Below are positions 44,910 through 55,357 of a stretch of 64,000 nt of DNA, one piece after another. The notes beneath the pieces were generated by a model, which saw only the letters and a list, made by a program, of their open reading frames with translations, had not been told where the DNA came from and made no database searches. A program made the translations under genes and the position numbers. How positions within the stretch are numbered: the stretch's first letter is position 1; each line of letters begins with the position of its first letter. Source of the DNA: Streptomyces sp. Ncost-T10-10d (lineage in GTDB: Bacteria; Actinomycetota; Actinomycetes; Streptomycetales; Streptomycetaceae); contig NZ_FMDF01000073.1 in the NCBI RefSeq assembly GCF_900091955.1, forward strand, positions 62,001 to 126,000. Direction: 5' to 3'.

Positions 44910-46040
44910 TCAGCCGGACAGGCGGACCGGCATGATCAGGTACTTGTACGCGTCATCCGCCTCGGCATCCACGGCCGGACGGCCGCTGAGCAGCGCAGGC
45001 TTGGTGGACGTCGTGAACGAGAGCTGGGCGACCGGCGAGTCGATGGCGCTCAGACCGTCCAGCAGGAAGGTCGGGTTGAAGGCGATCGAGATGTCGTCAC
45101 CCTCCAGCACCGCGTCGACCCGCTCCACAGCCTGTGCATCGTCACTGGAACCCGCCTCCAGGATCAGCACACCCTGCTCGAAGCTGAGCCGCACCGGAGT
45201 GTTCCGTTCGGCCACGAGAGCCACACGCTTGACGGCCTCGACGAACGGAGCGGTCTCGATGACCGCGACCGAGTTGAACTCGGTGGGGAACAGCGTCCGG
45301 TACTTCGGCAGATCGCCTTCGAGCAGTCGCGTGGTCGTACGCCGGCCCGCGCCCTCGAAACCGATCAGGCCCTCGCCTGCACCCGAGCCGGACAGCGCCA
45401 GAGTCACCGTGTCACCGCTGGTCAGCGCCTTGGCGGTGTCCAGCAGTGTCTTGGCGGGCACCAGGGCGACAGCCGAGGCATCCGGGTTCTCCGGCTTCCA
45501 GAGGAACTCGCGGACCGCGAAGCGGTAGCGGTCGGTGGAGGCCAGGGTGACGGTCTCGCCCTCGATCTCGATCCGCACACCGGTCAGGACCGGCAGCGTG
45601 TCGTCACGACCCGCTGCGATGGCAACCTGGGCGGCGGCCGAGGCGAAGACCTCACCCGGGACCGTGCCGGTCGCGGTGGGCATCTCCGGCAGCGCCGGGT
45701 ACTCCTCCACAGGAAGGGTGTGGAGTGTGAACCGCGAGGAGCCGCAGACCACGGTGGCCCGTACACCGTCTGTGGAAATCTCCACCGGACGGTTGGGAAG
45801 GGCGCGGCAGATGTCGGCGAGCAGCCGGCCGGAGACCAGCACCGTGCCGTCCTCCTCGACCTCGGCATCCACCGAGACCCGGGCCGAGACCTCGTAGTCG
45901 AAGCTGGAGAAGCTGAGGACGCCGTCCTCAGCCTTCAGCAGAAGGCCCGCAAGAACGGGCGCCGGCGGACGGGCCGGGAGGCTACGGGCCACCCAGGCCA
46001 CAGCCTCCGCGAGTACATCGCGCTCCACCCGGATCTTCAC
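44910..46040 (-). CDS. dnaN: DNA polymerase III sliding clamp (beta subunit)
   Basis: 376 residues with the three-fold clamp repeats: MKIRVERDVLAEAVAWV, LSFSSFDYEVSARVSV, VLTGVRIEIEG, LASTDRYRFAVRE and the C-terminal YLIMPVRL that closes the ring. GTG 46040. It borders oriC. Confidence 0.98.
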   Translation of the reverse strand: MKIRVERDVLAEAVAWVARSLPARPPAPVLAGLLLKAEDGVLSFSSFDYEVSARVSVDAEVEEDGTVLVSGRLLADICRALPNRPVEISTDGVRATVVCGSSRFTLHTLPVEEYPALPEMPTATGTVPGEVFASAAAQVAIAAGRDDTLPVLTGVRIEIEGETVTLASTDRYRFAVREFLWKPENPDASAVALVPAKTLLDTAKALTSGDTVTLALSGSGAGEGLIGFEGAGRRTTTRLLEGDLPKYRTLFPTEFNSVAVIETAPFVEAVKRVALVAERNTPVRLSFEQGVLILEAGSSDDAQAVERVDAVLEGDDISIAFNPTFLLDGLSAIDSPVAQLSFTTSTKPALLSGRPAVDAEADDAYKYLIMPVRLSG

Positions 46041-46990
46041 CGGAACCGCCTCCTGCTGTTGCTCGCTCGCCCTGCTGGCCTTCGTCGTCTGATCGGGTCC
46101 CCCACCGATGACAGCGGGAGGACGCCGGGGACCAGTCTGACGTACGGCACCGACACTCGGTGCTGCTCGGGGTCAAGTCGCGACAAGAGGTTCGGCGAGC
46201 TCCGGCGCCGAGTTGTGCACAGGCCCCACTTCGAAGCGGATTCCGGGCTAACTCTAGGTGGCAGTAGTAGTAGGGCCTGTGGAAACCGTGGATAACGTTG
46301 TTTCCGCAGGTCAGGCCCAGTTTTTTGTCCACCGACCCTGTGGGTGGCACCGGTGGACAACCCGGCGCTTCTGTGGACACACGAAAGTTCTGCACACCCG
46401 ATGCACAGGACAGGGGGGTTTCTCCCCAGGGCTGTCCCCAGCTTTACCCACGTTCCCCACAGCCCAACCGACCTTCTTGGTGTGACGCCTTTCACTCGGC
46501 GCAGTGAAAGGCGGTGTTGCGTTGCCGAACAGTGGACAAGCGTGTGGAGAAGCTCGAGGAAGCTGGGGACAACGCGACCCGGGCTGTGGGCCGTCGGTGG
46601 ACAACATCATCGGCTCCCTGTGGACAAAGATTTTGTCCACAGGCTGTGGATCACTGTTGACCACAAATCCCCAGGCCCTTGACCTGGCCTGATGGAGTAT
46701 CGGCAGTCACTCCTGTGGAAGCAATATGGACAACTTCCGGATCCCCAGGCTGTGGAAGGGAAAATCTCCCCAGATCTGTGGAGAACGGACGGCCGGCGCC
46801 GGGTATTCGAACACCGCGACTGCATCGCAGCCTCGGAGGCCGGGCGAGGAAGGGCCCTCCGGGGCTCCGGAAGGGCTCGGGGAAGGTCCCAGGGAAGGCT
46901 TCAGGAGGGGGCGGGACGGCTTCAACAGGACTTCGGAGCGGCACCTGGAAGCCCTCCGGAAGGGCTTCGGGCAGACCTTGGGCAACGGAT
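46041..46990. other. oriC: oriC, chromosomal replication origin
   Basis: About 950 bases of noncoding DNA between dnaN and dnaA. Perfect DnaA boxes are TGTGGACAA at 46621-46629 and TTGTCCACA at 46635-46643, as a close inverted pair. One-mismatch or near boxes include 46287-46295, 46325-46333, 46352-46360, 46372-46380, 46531-46539, 46543-46551, 46564-46572, 46596-46604, 46647-46655, 46725-46733 and 46777-46785, in both orientations. Streptomyces origins are known for many weak boxes. From about 46838 to 46980 the sequence turns into purine-rich GGAAGG-type repeats without boxes. Confidence 0.95.
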
Positions 46991-47033
46991 AAGGGCGCCT
47001 GGGTAACCCTGTGAGGGTTCCCCAGGCGCCCTT
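46991..47033 (-). terminator. Terminator of dnaA
   Basis: AAGGGCGCCTGGG (46991-47003) pairs with 47021-47033; above one mismatch, AACCCT (47005-47010) pairs with AGGGTT (47014-47019) around GTG. A long two-part stem 33 bases past the dnaA stop, shielding oriC from dnaA transcription. Confidence 0.85.
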
Positions 47034-47066
47034 TCGGCGCGTACGGAGAGGTGTGCCGGTGGTCCG

Positions 47067-48869
47067 TCAGCCGTTCTTGATGCGGTTGGTGAGCTCGGTG
47101 ACCTGGTTGTAGATGGAGCGTCGCTCCGCCATCAGCGCACGGATCTTCCGGTCCGCGTGCATCACCGTCGTATGGTCGCGGCCGCCGAACTGCGCACCGA
47201 TCTTGGGCAGCGAGAGATCGGTCAGCTCCCGGCAGAGGTACATGGCGATCTGGCGGGCCGTCACCAGCACGCGACTGCGCGAGGTTCCGCAGAGATCGTC
47301 GACTGTCAGACCGAAGTAGTCCGCGGTCGCCGCCATGATGGCCGTCGCCGTGATCTCCGGAGCAGAGTCCTCGCCGCCCGGGATCAGATCCTTCAGCACA
47401 TGCTCGGTCAGCCCGAGGTCCACCGGCTGGCGGTTGAGACTGGCGAAGGCCGTGACCCGGATCAGAGCCCCCTCCAGCTCCCTGATGTTCCGGGAGATGC
47501 GGGAGGCGATGAACTCCAGTACCTCCGGCGGGGCGTTGAGCTGCTCCTGCACCGCCTTCTTGCGGAGGATCGCGATCCGCGTCTCCAGCTCCGGCGGCTG
47601 CACATCGGTGGTCAGACCCCACTCGAAACGGTTCCGCAACCGGTCTTCCAGGGTCACCAGCTGCTTGGGCGGCCGGTCCGAGGAGAGCACGATCTGCTTG
47701 TTCGCGTTGTGCAGCGTATTGAAGGTGTGGAAGAACTCCTCCTGCGTCGACTCCTTGCTCGCCAGGAACTGGATGTCGTCGACCAGCAGGATGTCCACAT
47801 CGCGGTAGCGCTTGCGGAAGGTGTCGCCCTTGCCGTCGCGGATCGAGTTGATGAACTCGTTGGTGAACTCCTCGGAGCTCACGTACCGCACCCTGGTGCC
47901 CGGGTAGAGACTGCGGGCGTAGTGCCCGATGGCGTGCAGCAGGTGGGTCTTGCCGAGTCCGGACTCCCCGTAGATGAAGAGCGGGTTGTACGCCTTGGCG
48001 GGTGCTTCGGCGACGGCGACCGCCGCGGCGTGCGCGAATCGGTTCGACGCACCGATGACGAAGGTGTCGAAGAGGTACTTCGGATTCAGCCGGGCCGCCG
48101 GCTCGCCGGGGCCGGGCGTGGGTGCGGGCTGTGCGCCCATCGGCCCGGTGGCGCCGCCGGGCCGTCCGGTGCCGGCGCCGCCCTGGCGGTGCTGGGGTTC
48201 CCGCATGTCGTGGCGCTCGGAGCGCTGTTGCTCGTAACTCTGATGCTCGGGCGGCTGCGACCGGTAGTCGTGCTGCGGCTGCTGGGGGCGGCCGCCGGCG
48301 TACGGCTCGCGCCACTGTTCCGCCGAGGTGTCGCGGTCCTGGAATCCGCCGAGCCGGGGCTGCTGCCAGGAGAGGTCCTCCTGGGTGCGCGGCCACGCTC
48401 CGGGGTCGGGGCGCTGCTGCTGGTAGTCGGGGTAGGCGGGCCGGGCGGTCGGCATGCCGTCGTCGGAGGGCCGGTGTCCGTATCCGTCGTATGCGTCGTT
48501 GTGCTGACGCTCGTCGTGCTGCGGTCCCTGATAGCGGTGCTGCTGAGGCTGCTGGGACTGGTGCATCGGAGGCGCGGGCGGGCTCGGAGGTTCGCCCGCG
48601 GAGTCGTCGACGGTGATCGCGATGCGGATCGGGCGGCCGCACTCGCGGCTCAGCGTCTCGCTGATGAGCGGCGCGAGCCGGCCTTCCAGGACTCGCTTGC
48701 CCCATTCATTGGGGACGGCGAGCAGCGCCGTGTCGGCGACCAGCGCGAGTGGCTGGCAGCGCTCGATCCACTGCTTGTCCTTCGGCTCGATGCCCTGCTG
48801 GCCCTCCCCGAGGAGTTGCTCCAGCACTCGTGGCCACACTGCGGCAAGATCGGCAGGTACATCAGCCAC
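47067..48869 (-). CDS. dnaA: Chromosomal replication initiator DnaA
   Basis: 600 residues. Domain I ([16 protein letters not shown]) is followed by a very long, Gln/Pro/Arg-rich domain II (about residues 95-265), typical of Streptomyces. Then comes the AAA+ domain III with [15 protein letters not shown] and LLVDDIQFL, and domain IV with [24 protein letters not shown], which binds DnaA boxes. GTG 48869 (VADVPAD) is chosen; an extension to 48977 has implausible Phe/Pro/Arg-rich residues and would overlap the promoter. Confidence 0.97.
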   Translation of the reverse strand: MADVPADLAAVWPRVLEQLLGEGQQGIEPKDKQWIERCQPLALVADTALLAVPNEWGKRVLEGRLAPLISETLSRECGRPIRIAITVDDSAGEPPSPPAPPMHQSQQPQQHRYQGPQHDERQHNDAYDGYGHRPSDDGMPTARPAYPDYQQQRPDPGAWPRTQEDLSWQQPRLGGFQDRDTSAEQWREPYAGGRPQQPQHDYRSQPPEHQSYEQQRSERHDMREPQHRQGGAGTGRPGGATGPMGAQPAPTPGPGEPAARLNPKYLFDTFVIGASNRFAHAAAVAVAEAPAKAYNPLFIYGESGLGKTHLLHAIGHYARSLYPGTRVRYVSSEEFTNEFINSIRDGKGDTFRKRYRDVDILLVDDIQFLASKESTQEEFFHTFNTLHNANKQIVLSSDRPPKQLVTLEDRLRNRFEWGLTTDVQPPELETRIAILRKKAVQEQLNAPPEVLEFIASRISRNIRELEGALIRVTAFASLNRQPVDLGLTEHVLKDLIPGGEDSAPEITATAIMAATADYFGLTVDDLCGTSRSRVLVTARQIAMYLCRELTDLSLPKIGAQFGGRDHTTVMHADRKIRALMAERRSIYNQVTELTNRIKNG

Positions 48870-48975
48870 AAGGCACGCTCTCTCGCTGGTCCCACGAATG
48901 TGTGGTTCTCGGGACGGGATGGGTCGGGATGGGTGAGGACCGGCAGGCAGGAAGAAAAAGAACCGGAGTTCAGCC

Positions 48976-49018
48976 ACGGTAGTCAGGCCGACCCGCGTGG
49001 TTCAAGTCGTTGTCCACA
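48976..49018 (-). promoter_or_regulatory. Candidate dnaA promoter with DnaA box
   Basis: On the minus strand TGTGGACAA (49018-49010) is followed after 4 bases by TTGAAC (49005-49000) and, 18 bases on, TACCGT (48981-48976). This gives a -35/-10 pair about 110 bases before the dnaA GTG with a perfect DnaA box abutting the -35, fitting autoregulation by DnaA. It lies in the 381-base dnaA-rpmH gap (48870-49250), which also must hold the rpmH promoter. Confidence 0.6.
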
Positions 49019-49250
49019 GGCTGTGCACAGTGGGGGGTGCTGTGGAGCCGGTTTGACCGGATGGCGTAGCCGCGCGTACCGTGACCAGGTCGAGTTGTCG
49101 ATGGCTGCTGCCGCCTGCCTCCGATGGGCAAAGATCACGATCTGTGATTGTGAAGCGGTGCACTAGGGCGTTTGCGCGAGTCTCTCGTGGGCGCACGGTG
49201 ACAGCCAGGCGATGTCCCGCCAACACACGAGTCATTTCTGGAGCCCCCGA

Positions 49251-49388
49251 GTGAGCAAGCGCACCTTCCAGCCGAACAACCGTCGTCGCGCGAAGACCCA
49301 CGGCTTCCGGCTGCGTATGCGCACCCGTGCCGGCCGCGCGATCCTCGCGTCCCGCCGTGGCAAGGGTCGCGCCAACCTGTCCGCCTGA
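49251..49388 (+). CDS. rpmH: 50S ribosomal protein L34
   Basis: 45 residues: [20 protein letters not shown], then [18 protein letters not shown] and LSA. The complete, highly conserved L34 sequence with an initial GTG after CTGGAGC. It is divergent from dnaA, as in most bacteria, and is followed by rnpA. Confidence 0.98.
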   Translation: MSKRTFQPNNRRRAKTHGFRLRMRTRAGRAILASRRGKGRANLSA

Positions 49389-49406
49389 TCGTCTACAGGT
49401 CATGAC

Positions 49407-49778
49407 GTGCTGCCTACCGAGAATCGGCTGAGGCGGCGCGAGGACTTCGCGACCGCAGTACGTCGAGGACGCCGGGCCGGCCGCCCGCTTCTCGTCGTTC
49501 ATCTACGCAGCGGTGCAACGGACCCGCACGTGACTGGGGAGAATGCTCCCCCGCCGCGTGCGGGTTTCGTTGTCAGCAAAGCTGTGGGTGGAGCGGTTGT
49601 GCGCACAGCGGTGAAGCGCAGGCTTCGCCATCTGGTCCGCGAGCGACTGGCCCTGCTGCCCCCCGGTAGCCTGGTTGTCGTACGAGCGTTGCCCGGAGCG
49701 GGCGACGCCGACCATGAACAGCTGGCCCGAGACCTGGACGCCGCTCTGCAGCGGCTGCTGGGAGGGGGCGCGCGATGA
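49407..49778 (+). CDS. rnpA: Ribonuclease P protein component
   Basis: 123 residues: [51 protein letters not shown]. The basic RNR-like motif (here [11 protein letters not shown]) binds RNase P RNA for tRNA 5' maturation. GTG start 18 bases after rpmH; ATGA overlap with yidD. Confidence 0.96.
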   Translation: MLPTENRLRRREDFATAVRRGRRAGRPLLVVHLRSGATDPHVTGENAPPPRAGFVVSKAVGGAVVRTAVKRRLRHLVRERLALLPPGSLVVVRALPGAGDADHEQLARDLDAALQRLLGGGAR

Positions 49779-50134
49779 AGTACCCGCTGCTGGCTCTTAT
49801 CAAGCTGTATCAGTGGACGATCAGCCCACTTCTCGGGCCTGTCTGCCGTTACTACCCGTCGTGTTCCCACTATGGATATACGGCGATCGACCGGCACGGA
49901 GCGATCAAGGGAACTGCGCTGACGGCCTGGCGCATCCTGCGATGCAATCCGTGGTCACCCGGCGGCGTGGATCACGTCCCGCCACGCAAACGCCCGCGTT
50001 GGCACGAACTGCTGCGTAATGCAATACGTGGCAGCAAGGGCGGGGACTCCGTCGTTGATGTGCCTCCCGGAGGGTCGGTTTCCGAACCCCCGAGCCCGGC
50101 CGCAGAGACTTCGCCCAAAGCTCAAGGAGCCTGA
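49775..50134 (+). CDS. yidD: Membrane protein insertion efficiency factor YidD
   Basis: 119 residues: [35 protein letters not shown], then [24 protein letters not shown]. The cysteine-containing pattern defines YidD (formerly DUF37), which assists insertion by YidC. The C-terminal 35 residues are a variable extension. Coupled to rnpA by overlap and 3 bases from yidC. Confidence 0.96.
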   Translation: MKYPLLALIKLYQWTISPLLGPVCRYYPSCSHYGYTAIDRHGAIKGTALTAWRILRCNPWSPGGVDHVPPRKRPRWHELLRNAIRGSKGGDSVVDVPPGGSVSEPPSPAAETSPKAQGA

Positions 50135-50137
50135 TTA

Positions 50138-51403
50138 GTGGACACGATTGCCAGTCTGTTCAGCTTTATCACCTGGCCTGTTTCATGGGTCATCGTCCAG
50201 TTCCACAAGTTGTACGGAGCGATCTTCGGCGATGACACGGGCTGGGCCTGGGGCCTGTCCATCGTGTCCCTGGTGGTGCTGATCCGGATCTGCCTGATCC
50301 CGCTTTTCGTCAAGCAGATCAAGTCGACCCGGAACATGCAGGTGCTCCAGCCGAAGATGAAGGCGATCCAGGAGCGCTACAAGAGCGACAAGCAGCGTCA
50401 GTCCGAAGAGATGATGAAGCTGTACAAGGAGACGGGTACCAACCCGCTCTCCTCGTGCCTTCCCATCCTGGCGCAGTCGCCGTTCTTCTTCGCCCTGTAT
50501 CACGTGCTCTCGGCCATCGCCTCGGGCAAGACGATCGGTGTCATCGACCAGCCGCTGCTCGACAGCGCCCGTAAGGCACACATCTTCGGTGCTCCGCTCG
50601 CTGCCAAGTTCATGGACAGCGCGTCGGACGTCAGCGCTCTCGGTGCCTCTCTGCTCGACGTCCGGGTCGTCACCGCGGTCATGATCGTGATGATGTCGGC
50701 GTCGCAGTTCTTCACCCAGCGCCAGCTGATGACGAAGAACGTCGACCTGACGGTCAAGACGCCCTACATGCAGCAGCAGAAGATGCTGATGTACATCTTC
50801 CCCGTGATCTTTGCCGTCATGGGCATCAACTTCCCCGTCGGTGTCCTCGTCTACTGGCTGACCACCAACGTCTGGACCATGGGTCAGCAGATGTACGTGA
50901 TCAACCAGAACCCGACGCCGGGCAGCAAGGCACAGGACCAGTACCTGGGACGTCTGCTGAAGAGCGTCACCGCTCACGGTGAGGTTCGCGGCAGGACCAA
51001 GCGCAATACGGTGAAGCGGATCGTGTCCAAGGGACCGGACCGCAATGACATCGAGCGGAAGTTCATCACGGGTCTGGCCAAGCTGGGCCTCGTGGCCCAG
51101 GAGGACGGCACGGTGATCAAGAGCGACACGGCTCTTGCCGAGGCCGAGGGCGGAGCAGCGCAGCGGCGTCAGCAGCCCAAGCGCCAGACCAAGGCCCAGC
51201 GTCAGACCGGCGCTGCCCAGCAGACGGGGGCCAAGGACACCGACTCGATCGAGTCGGGATCCAAGACCTCTCTGCAGAAGCCGGACACATCGCAGGACGA
51301 CAAGCCCAAGCCGGCGGGCAAGCCCGCGTCCGGCTCCTCACGCCAAGCCAAGTCCGGACAGCGCAAGGGTCCGCAGCGGCCCAAGCACCCGTCCAAGAAG
51401 TAA
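50138..51403 (+). CDS. yidC: Membrane protein insertase YidC
   Basis: 421 residues without the large periplasmic domain of enteric YidC. Membrane segments include [32 protein letters not shown] (with the hydrophilic-groove arginine), [15 protein letters not shown] and [30 protein letters not shown] lysine- and glutamine-rich tail of about 80 residues may bind ribosomes. GTG start. Confidence 0.97.
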   Translation: MDTIASLFSFITWPVSWVIVQFHKLYGAIFGDDTGWAWGLSIVSLVVLIRICLIPLFVKQIKSTRNMQVLQPKMKAIQERYKSDKQRQSEEMMKLYKETGTNPLSSCLPILAQSPFFFALYHVLSAIASGKTIGVIDQPLLDSARKAHIFGAPLAAKFMDSASDVSALGASLLDVRVVTAVMIVMMSASQFFTQRQLMTKNVDLTVKTPYMQQQKMLMYIFPVIFAVMGINFPVGVLVYWLTTNVWTMGQQMYVINQNPTPGSKAQDQYLGRLLKSVTAHGEVRGRTKRNTVKRIVSKGPDRNDIERKFITGLAKLGLVAQEDGTVIKSDTALAEAEGGAAQRRQQPKRQTKAQRQTGAAQQTGAKDTDSIESGSKTSLQKPDTSQDDKPKPAGKPASGSSRQAKSGQRKGPQRPKHPSKK

Positions 51404-51417
51404 GAAGGAGTCCATCC

Positions 51418-51927
51418 GTGACGGAAGGCACCACCTCCACGGCCGCTGAGGGCAGCGACACCCTGACCCGCCTTGAGCAGGAGGGCGAGATCGCAGCGGA
51501 CTACCTCGAGGGCCTGCTCGACATCGCCGATCTCGACGGCGACATCGACATGGACGTCGAGGCGGACCGGGCCGCGGTTTCGATCATCAGCGACTCGGCA
51601 CGTGATCTGCAGAAGCTCGTGGGCCGCGACGGTGAGGTGCTGGAGGCGCTCCAGGAGCTGACGCGGCTTGCTGTGCACCGGGAGACCGGTGACCGGAGTC
51701 GGCTGATGCTGGACATCGCGGGCTTCCGGGCCAAGAAGCGGGCTGAGCTCGCCGAGCTGGGTGCCAAGGCCGCGGACGAGGTCAAGAGCACCGGTGCGCC
51801 GGTGAAGCTGGACCCGATGACGCCGTTCGAGCGCAAGGTTGTGCACGATGCGGTCGCGGCCGCTGGTCTGCGCAGCGAGTCCGAGGGCGAGGAGCCGCAG
51901 CGCTTCGTCGTCGTTCTCCCGGCCTGA
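51418..51927 (+). CDS. jag: Jag/KhpB-type KH-R3H RNA-binding protein
   Basis: 169 residues: an acidic start, a KH-type domain (LVGRDGEVLEALQELTRLAVHRETGDRSRLMLDIAGFRAKKRAEL) and a C-terminal R3H domain (MTPFERKVVHDAVAAAG). The separate Jag_N domain of Bacillus is absent. It binds RNA and usually follows yidC. GTG start 14 bases after yidC. Confidence 0.93.
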   Translation: MTEGTTSTAAEGSDTLTRLEQEGEIAADYLEGLLDIADLDGDIDMDVEADRAAVSIISDSARDLQKLVGRDGEVLEALQELTRLAVHRETGDRSRLMLDIAGFRAKKRAELAELGAKAADEVKSTGAPVKLDPMTPFERKVVHDAVAAAGLRSESEGEEPQRFVVVLPA

Positions 51928-51944
51928 CCGGACCCTTGTTCTGT

Positions 51945-51979
51945 CGGCCCCGTCTGTTCGCAGGCGGGGCCGATCTTTG
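51945..51979 (+). terminator. Terminator after jag with TTCG tetraloop
   Basis: CGGCCCCGTCTG (51945-51956) pairs with 51961-51972, with one G-T pair, closed by a TTCG tetraloop and followed by ATCTTTG, 17 bases after the jag stop. Confidence 0.88.
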
Positions 51980-52036
51980 TCAGCCTGATAGTCAGCCACC
52001 CACAGTGCGGTAGTGCGGTATGGAAGGACGGTTCCC

Positions 52037-52753
52037 GTGACGGCGGAAGTAGAGCTTCCCCAGGCGCCCGAAGGGGCGCGGGCAGTTTTCGGTGAGTTCT
52101 TCCCAGAGGCTGTCCGGTACGCGGAACTGCTGGCGGATGCCGGGGTGAAGCGGGGGCTGATCGGTCCGCGTGAGGTGCCGCGGCTGTGGGAGCGGCATCT
52201 GCTGAACTGCGCGGTGCTCTCCGAGGTCGTGCCTGAGGGCGTCACGGTCTGCGATGTGGGCTCCGGTGCGGGGCTTCCGGGTATCCCGCTGGCGCTGGTG
52301 CGTCCGGATCTCAAGATCACCTTGCTGGAGCCCTTGCTCCGACGGACGAATTTCCTGCAGGAAGTCGTCGAGTTGCTGGGCCTGGACCATGTGACGGTTG
52401 TGCGTGGTCGGGCCGAGGAGGTTCTTGGGACGCTCCAGCCGGTTCACGTGGTGACGGCTCGGGCTGTGGCTCCGCTCGATCGGCTGGCCGGCTGGGGAGT
52501 CCCACTGCTGCGTCCGTACGGAGAGATGCTGGCGCTCAAGGGGGATGCAGCCGAGGAGGAGATCGTCGGCGCCCGCGCGGCCTTGAGTAAGCTCGGTGTG
52601 GTGGAGACCGAGGTGTTGCATGTCGGGGAGGGCGTTGTCGATCCGATGACCACGGTGGTGCGCGTGGTGGTCGGGGAGAGTCCGGGCGGTGTGAGGTTTG
52701 CCGCAAAGAGAGCCAAGGCCGCGAGGGCGAGCCGCACCAGGCGTCGCCGCTGA
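52037..52753 (+). CDS. rsmG: 16S rRNA (guanine527-N7)-methyltransferase RsmG
   Basis: 238 residues: VKRGLIGPREVPRLWERHLLNCA, the SAM-binding VCDVGSGAGLPGIPLAL and ARAVAPLDRLAGW. It makes m7G527 of 16S rRNA; loss is known to give low-level streptomycin resistance. A basic tail (KRAKAARASRTRRRR) ends the protein. GTG 52037 after GGAAGGACGG. Confidence 0.96.
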   Translation: MTAEVELPQAPEGARAVFGEFFPEAVRYAELLADAGVKRGLIGPREVPRLWERHLLNCAVLSEVVPEGVTVCDVGSGAGLPGIPLALVRPDLKITLLEPLLRRTNFLQEVVELLGLDHVTVVRGRAEEVLGTLQPVHVVTARAVAPLDRLAGWGVPLLRPYGEMLALKGDAAEEEIVGARAALSKLGVVETEVLHVGEGVVDPMTTVVRVVVGESPGGVRFAAKRAKAARASRTRRRR

Positions 52754-52885
52754 TGCGTCTGGTTACGCTGCGAAATTGACCGTTACATGCGGTTTGTGTT
52801 GTCTATCGGCGATGCTTCCGACAAGCGGCCATACATACCCCACGCGGAGTGTCGTGCCCCTGTAGCTAGGCTGCAGGGGCATCGT

Positions 52886-52899
52886 GTTTCACGTGAAAC
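52886..52899. other. parS site before parA
   Basis: GTTTCACGTGAAAC, perfect palindrome, 147 bases before the chosen parA ATG and about 6 kb from oriC. ParB bound here could repress parAB. A DnaA box TTGTCCACA follows at 52983-52991. Confidence 0.95.
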
Positions 52900-53045
52900 G
52901 TCGCTCTCTGCTGCATGGGATCATCAGCCGCGGTCGCGCGGCTGCCGCGCCGCGGCACCGCAGGCCCGTTAGGGCTACGGAGTTGTCCACAGAAGTGGAT
53001 TCATCCACAGAAGAGCGGGCCTCGCTGGTTCACGACCCCGAAAGC

Positions 53046-54122
53046 ATGGCAGGCTCTGTTCATTGCGAGCCTGAAGTCGAGGAGAGTGAATCCTTGCGGT
53101 CCGACGCCAACATCGCGGGACCGATGACCGATCCGGTCCCCGGTCCCCGAACCGAATCGGCGGGGGAGGGTGTTTCACGTGAAACACCGCCGCCGATGGA
53201 TGACACACCCATCGGTCGTGCGGCCCAGCTGGCGGTCGAGGCCCTTGGCCGCGCCGGCGAGGGCCTACCCCGTCCTGACCGGACGCGCGTCATGGTGGTG
53301 GCCAACCAGAAGGGTGGGGTGGGCAAGACGACCACGACGGTCAATCTTGCGGCCTCACTTGCGCTTCACGGGGCACGTGTTCTGGTGGTCGACCTCGACC
53401 CGCAGGGGAACGCCTCTACGGCTCTGGGTATCGATCATCATGCCGAAGTCCCCTCCATCTATGACGTCCTGGTGGAGAGCAGGCCGCTCTCCGAGGTGGT
53501 TCAGCCTGTTCCGGACGTCGAAGGCCTCTTTTGCGCGCCCGCCACTATCGATCTCGCTGGTGCGGAGATCGAGTTGGTGTCGCTGGTGGCGCGGGAGAGT
53601 CGGTTGCAGCGGGCGATCCAGGCATATGAGCAGCCGTTGGACTACATCCTCATCGACTGCCCGCCTTCGCTCGGTCTGCTGACGGTCAATGCCTTGGTCG
53701 CCGGTGCCGAGGTGCTGATTCCTATCCAGTGCGAGTACTACGCACTGGAAGGGCTGGGGCAGCTGCTGCGCAATGTGGATCTGGTGCGGGGGCATCTCAA
53801 CCCCGATCTTCATGTGTCGACGATTCTGCTCACCATGTACGACGGCAGGACCAGGCTCGCTTCGCAGGTCGCGGAGGAGGTACGCAGCCACTTCGGCAAG
53901 GAGGTGCTGCGGACGAGCATTCCGCGGTCGGTGCGGATTTCGGAAGCACCGAGCTATGGGCAGACGGTACTGACCTACGACCCAGGATCGAGTGGGTCGC
54001 TGTCGTACCTCGAAGCGGCGCGTGAGATCGCCCTGCGGGGTGTCGGGGTGCAGTACGAGGCCCAGCATGCCCACACGGGCAGTGGGAACAGTCAGCAGAG
54101 CATTTCGGAGGGGATCCAGTGA
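53046..54122 (+). CDS. parA: Chromosome partitioning ATPase ParA
   Basis: 358 residues. A variable start of about 70 residues precedes the deviant Walker [21 protein letters not shown], then [11 protein letters not shown] and [12 protein letters not shown]. ParA forms gradients that pull ParB-parS complexes during sporulation. ATG 53046 (MAGSVH) fits the usual length. A GTG at 52884 would add 54 residues, including the parS site as coding sequence, and is less likely. Ends in GTGA overlap with parB. Confidence 0.95.
   Translation: MAGSVHCEPEVEESESLRSDANIAGPMTDPVPGPRTESAGEGVSRETPPPMDDTPIGRAAQLAVEALGRAGEGLPRPDRTRVMVVANQKGGVGKTTTTVNLAASLALHGARVLVVDLDPQGNASTALGIDHHAEVPSIYDVLVESRPLSEVVQPVPDVEGLFCAPATIDLAGAEIELVSLVARESRLQRAIQAYEQPLDYILIDCPPSLGLLTVNALVAGAEVLIPIQCEYYALEGLGQLLRNVDLVRGHLNPDLHVSTILLTMYDGRTRLASQVAEEVRSHFGKEVLRTSIPRSVRISEAPSYGQTVLTYDPGSSGSLSYLEAAREIALRGVGVQYEAQHAHTGSGNSQQSISEGIQ
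53172..53185. other. parS site inside parA
   Basis: GTTTCACGTGAAAC within the 5' part of parA, read there as codons for GVSRETP. Perfect palindrome. Confidence 0.95.
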
Positions 54123-55201
54123 GTGAGCGTCGAAGAGGGTTGGGGCGTGGGCTAGGTGCCCTGATCCCCGCCGCTCCGCAGGAGAAGCAGGTGCCGTCCA
54201 CGGGGGTGGGCGCGGCCTCTCCTGGGGCGACTCCTGTCATGACGGCAGAGCGGGGAGTGGCCGCTGCGAAGGTGGCCACTCTTGCGCCCGCTCCGGTTGT
54301 GCCGGAGCCGAGTGCGCCGGTTTCGGGGCCCGAGGCAGCCGCAGGAGCGTACTTCGCCGAGGTTCTTCTCGGTTCCATCACCCCGAATCCTCGTCAGCCC
54401 CGTGAGGTATTCGACGAGGACGCGCTTGCCGAGTTGGTGACCTCCATCAAGGAGGTGGGCCTTCTCCAGCCCGTCGTGGTGCGGAAGATGGGACCGGAAC
54501 GCTATGAGCTCATCATGGGCGAGCGGCGTTGGAGGGCCTGCCGTGAGGCGGGTCTGGAGCGGATCCCCGCTATTGTCCGGGCCACGGACGACGAAAAGCT
54601 TCTCCTGGACGCGCTCCTGGAGAACCTGCATCGGGCTCAGCTGAACCCGTTGGAGGAGGCAGCCGCGTACGACCAGCTGCTCAAGGACTTCAAGTGCACG
54701 CATGACCAGCTGGCCGACCGGATCGGGCGTTCCCGCCCGCAGGTGTCCAACACGCTGCGACTGCTGAGGCTGTCGCCTTCGGTTCAACGGAGGGTCGCGG
54801 CCGGGGTGCTGTCGGCCGGTCATGCACGGGCGCTGCTGTCCGTGGACGACTCGGAGGAGCAGGACAGGCTGGCACATCGCATTGTGGCCGAGGGGCTGTC
54901 GGTGCGTGCGGTCGAAGAGATTGTGACCCTCATGGGCTCCAGTCCCACGAGCACTGCCAAGGCCAAGGGGCCGCGGGCCGGTGGCCGGGTGTCGCCTGCG
55001 CTGTCAGATCTTGCTTCCCGGCTTTCGGACCGCTTCGAGACCAGAGTGAAGGTCGACCTCGGCCAGAAGAAGGGAAAGATCGTCGTCGAGTTCGCATCGA
55101 TGGAGGATCTGGACCGCATTCTCGGCAGCCTGGCACCGGGTGAGGGGCGCGTGCTGGATCGGGCCTCCTCTGAGGATCCTGCCGAGGGCGACGAGAGCTG
55201 A
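54119..55201 (+). CDS. parB: Chromosome partitioning protein ParB
   Basis: 360 residues. The CTP-binding N-terminal part has [20 protein letters not shown] and [12 protein letters not shown] (ENLHR box after it). The helix-turn-helix is [21 protein letters not shown], and a C-terminal dimerisation domain ends the protein. It loads at parS and spreads. GTG start overlapping parA. Confidence 0.97.
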   Translation: MSERRRGLGRGLGALIPAAPQEKQVPSTGVGAASPGATPVMTAERGVAAAKVATLAPAPVVPEPSAPVSGPEAAAGAYFAEVLLGSITPNPRQPREVFDEDALAELVTSIKEVGLLQPVVVRKMGPERYELIMGERRWRACREAGLERIPAIVRATDDEKLLLDALLENLHRAQLNPLEEAAAYDQLLKDFKCTHDQLADRIGRSRPQVSNTLRLLRLSPSVQRRVAAGVLSAGHARALLSVDDSEEQDRLAHRIVAEGLSVRAVEEIVTLMGSSPTSTAKAKGPRAGGRVSPALSDLASRLSDRFETRVKVDLGQKKGKIVVEFASMEDLDRILGSLAPGEGRVLDRASSEDPAEGDES

Positions 55202-55220
55202 TCTCTGCTCGATGGACTGG

Positions 55221-55265
55221 GGGCGGGCTGTGTTCCGGTGGATACCGGATTAGAGCCCGCCCTTT
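55221..55265 (+). terminator. Terminator after parB
   Basis: GGGCGGGCT (55221-55229) pairs with AGCCCGCCC (55254-55262), followed by TTTGC. An inner CCGGT/ACCGG stem sits at 55235-55248. It begins 20 bases past the parB stop. Confidence 0.8.
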
Positions 55266-55357
55266 GCTTTCTCTCGGTGTCGGCTTCATCTCTGGGTGGA
55301 TACGATGCGTTCTGGTATGGCACATCCGGCTTGAGTCACCTCGGCGGAGGGAGGGCC

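Noticed and set aside
46041..46990. Short open frames with start codons inside oriC
   Set aside because: They run through DnaA boxes, lack ribosome sites and resemble no protein.
47157..49166. A 669-codon plus-strand frame across dnaA
   Set aside because: It is antisense to dnaA and its promoter, low complexity, with no ribosome site.
52884..53045. An N-terminal extension of ParA from GTG 52884
   Set aside because: It would place parS and a DnaA box in coding sequence and add a basic low-quality stretch. The usual ParA length fits ATG 53046.
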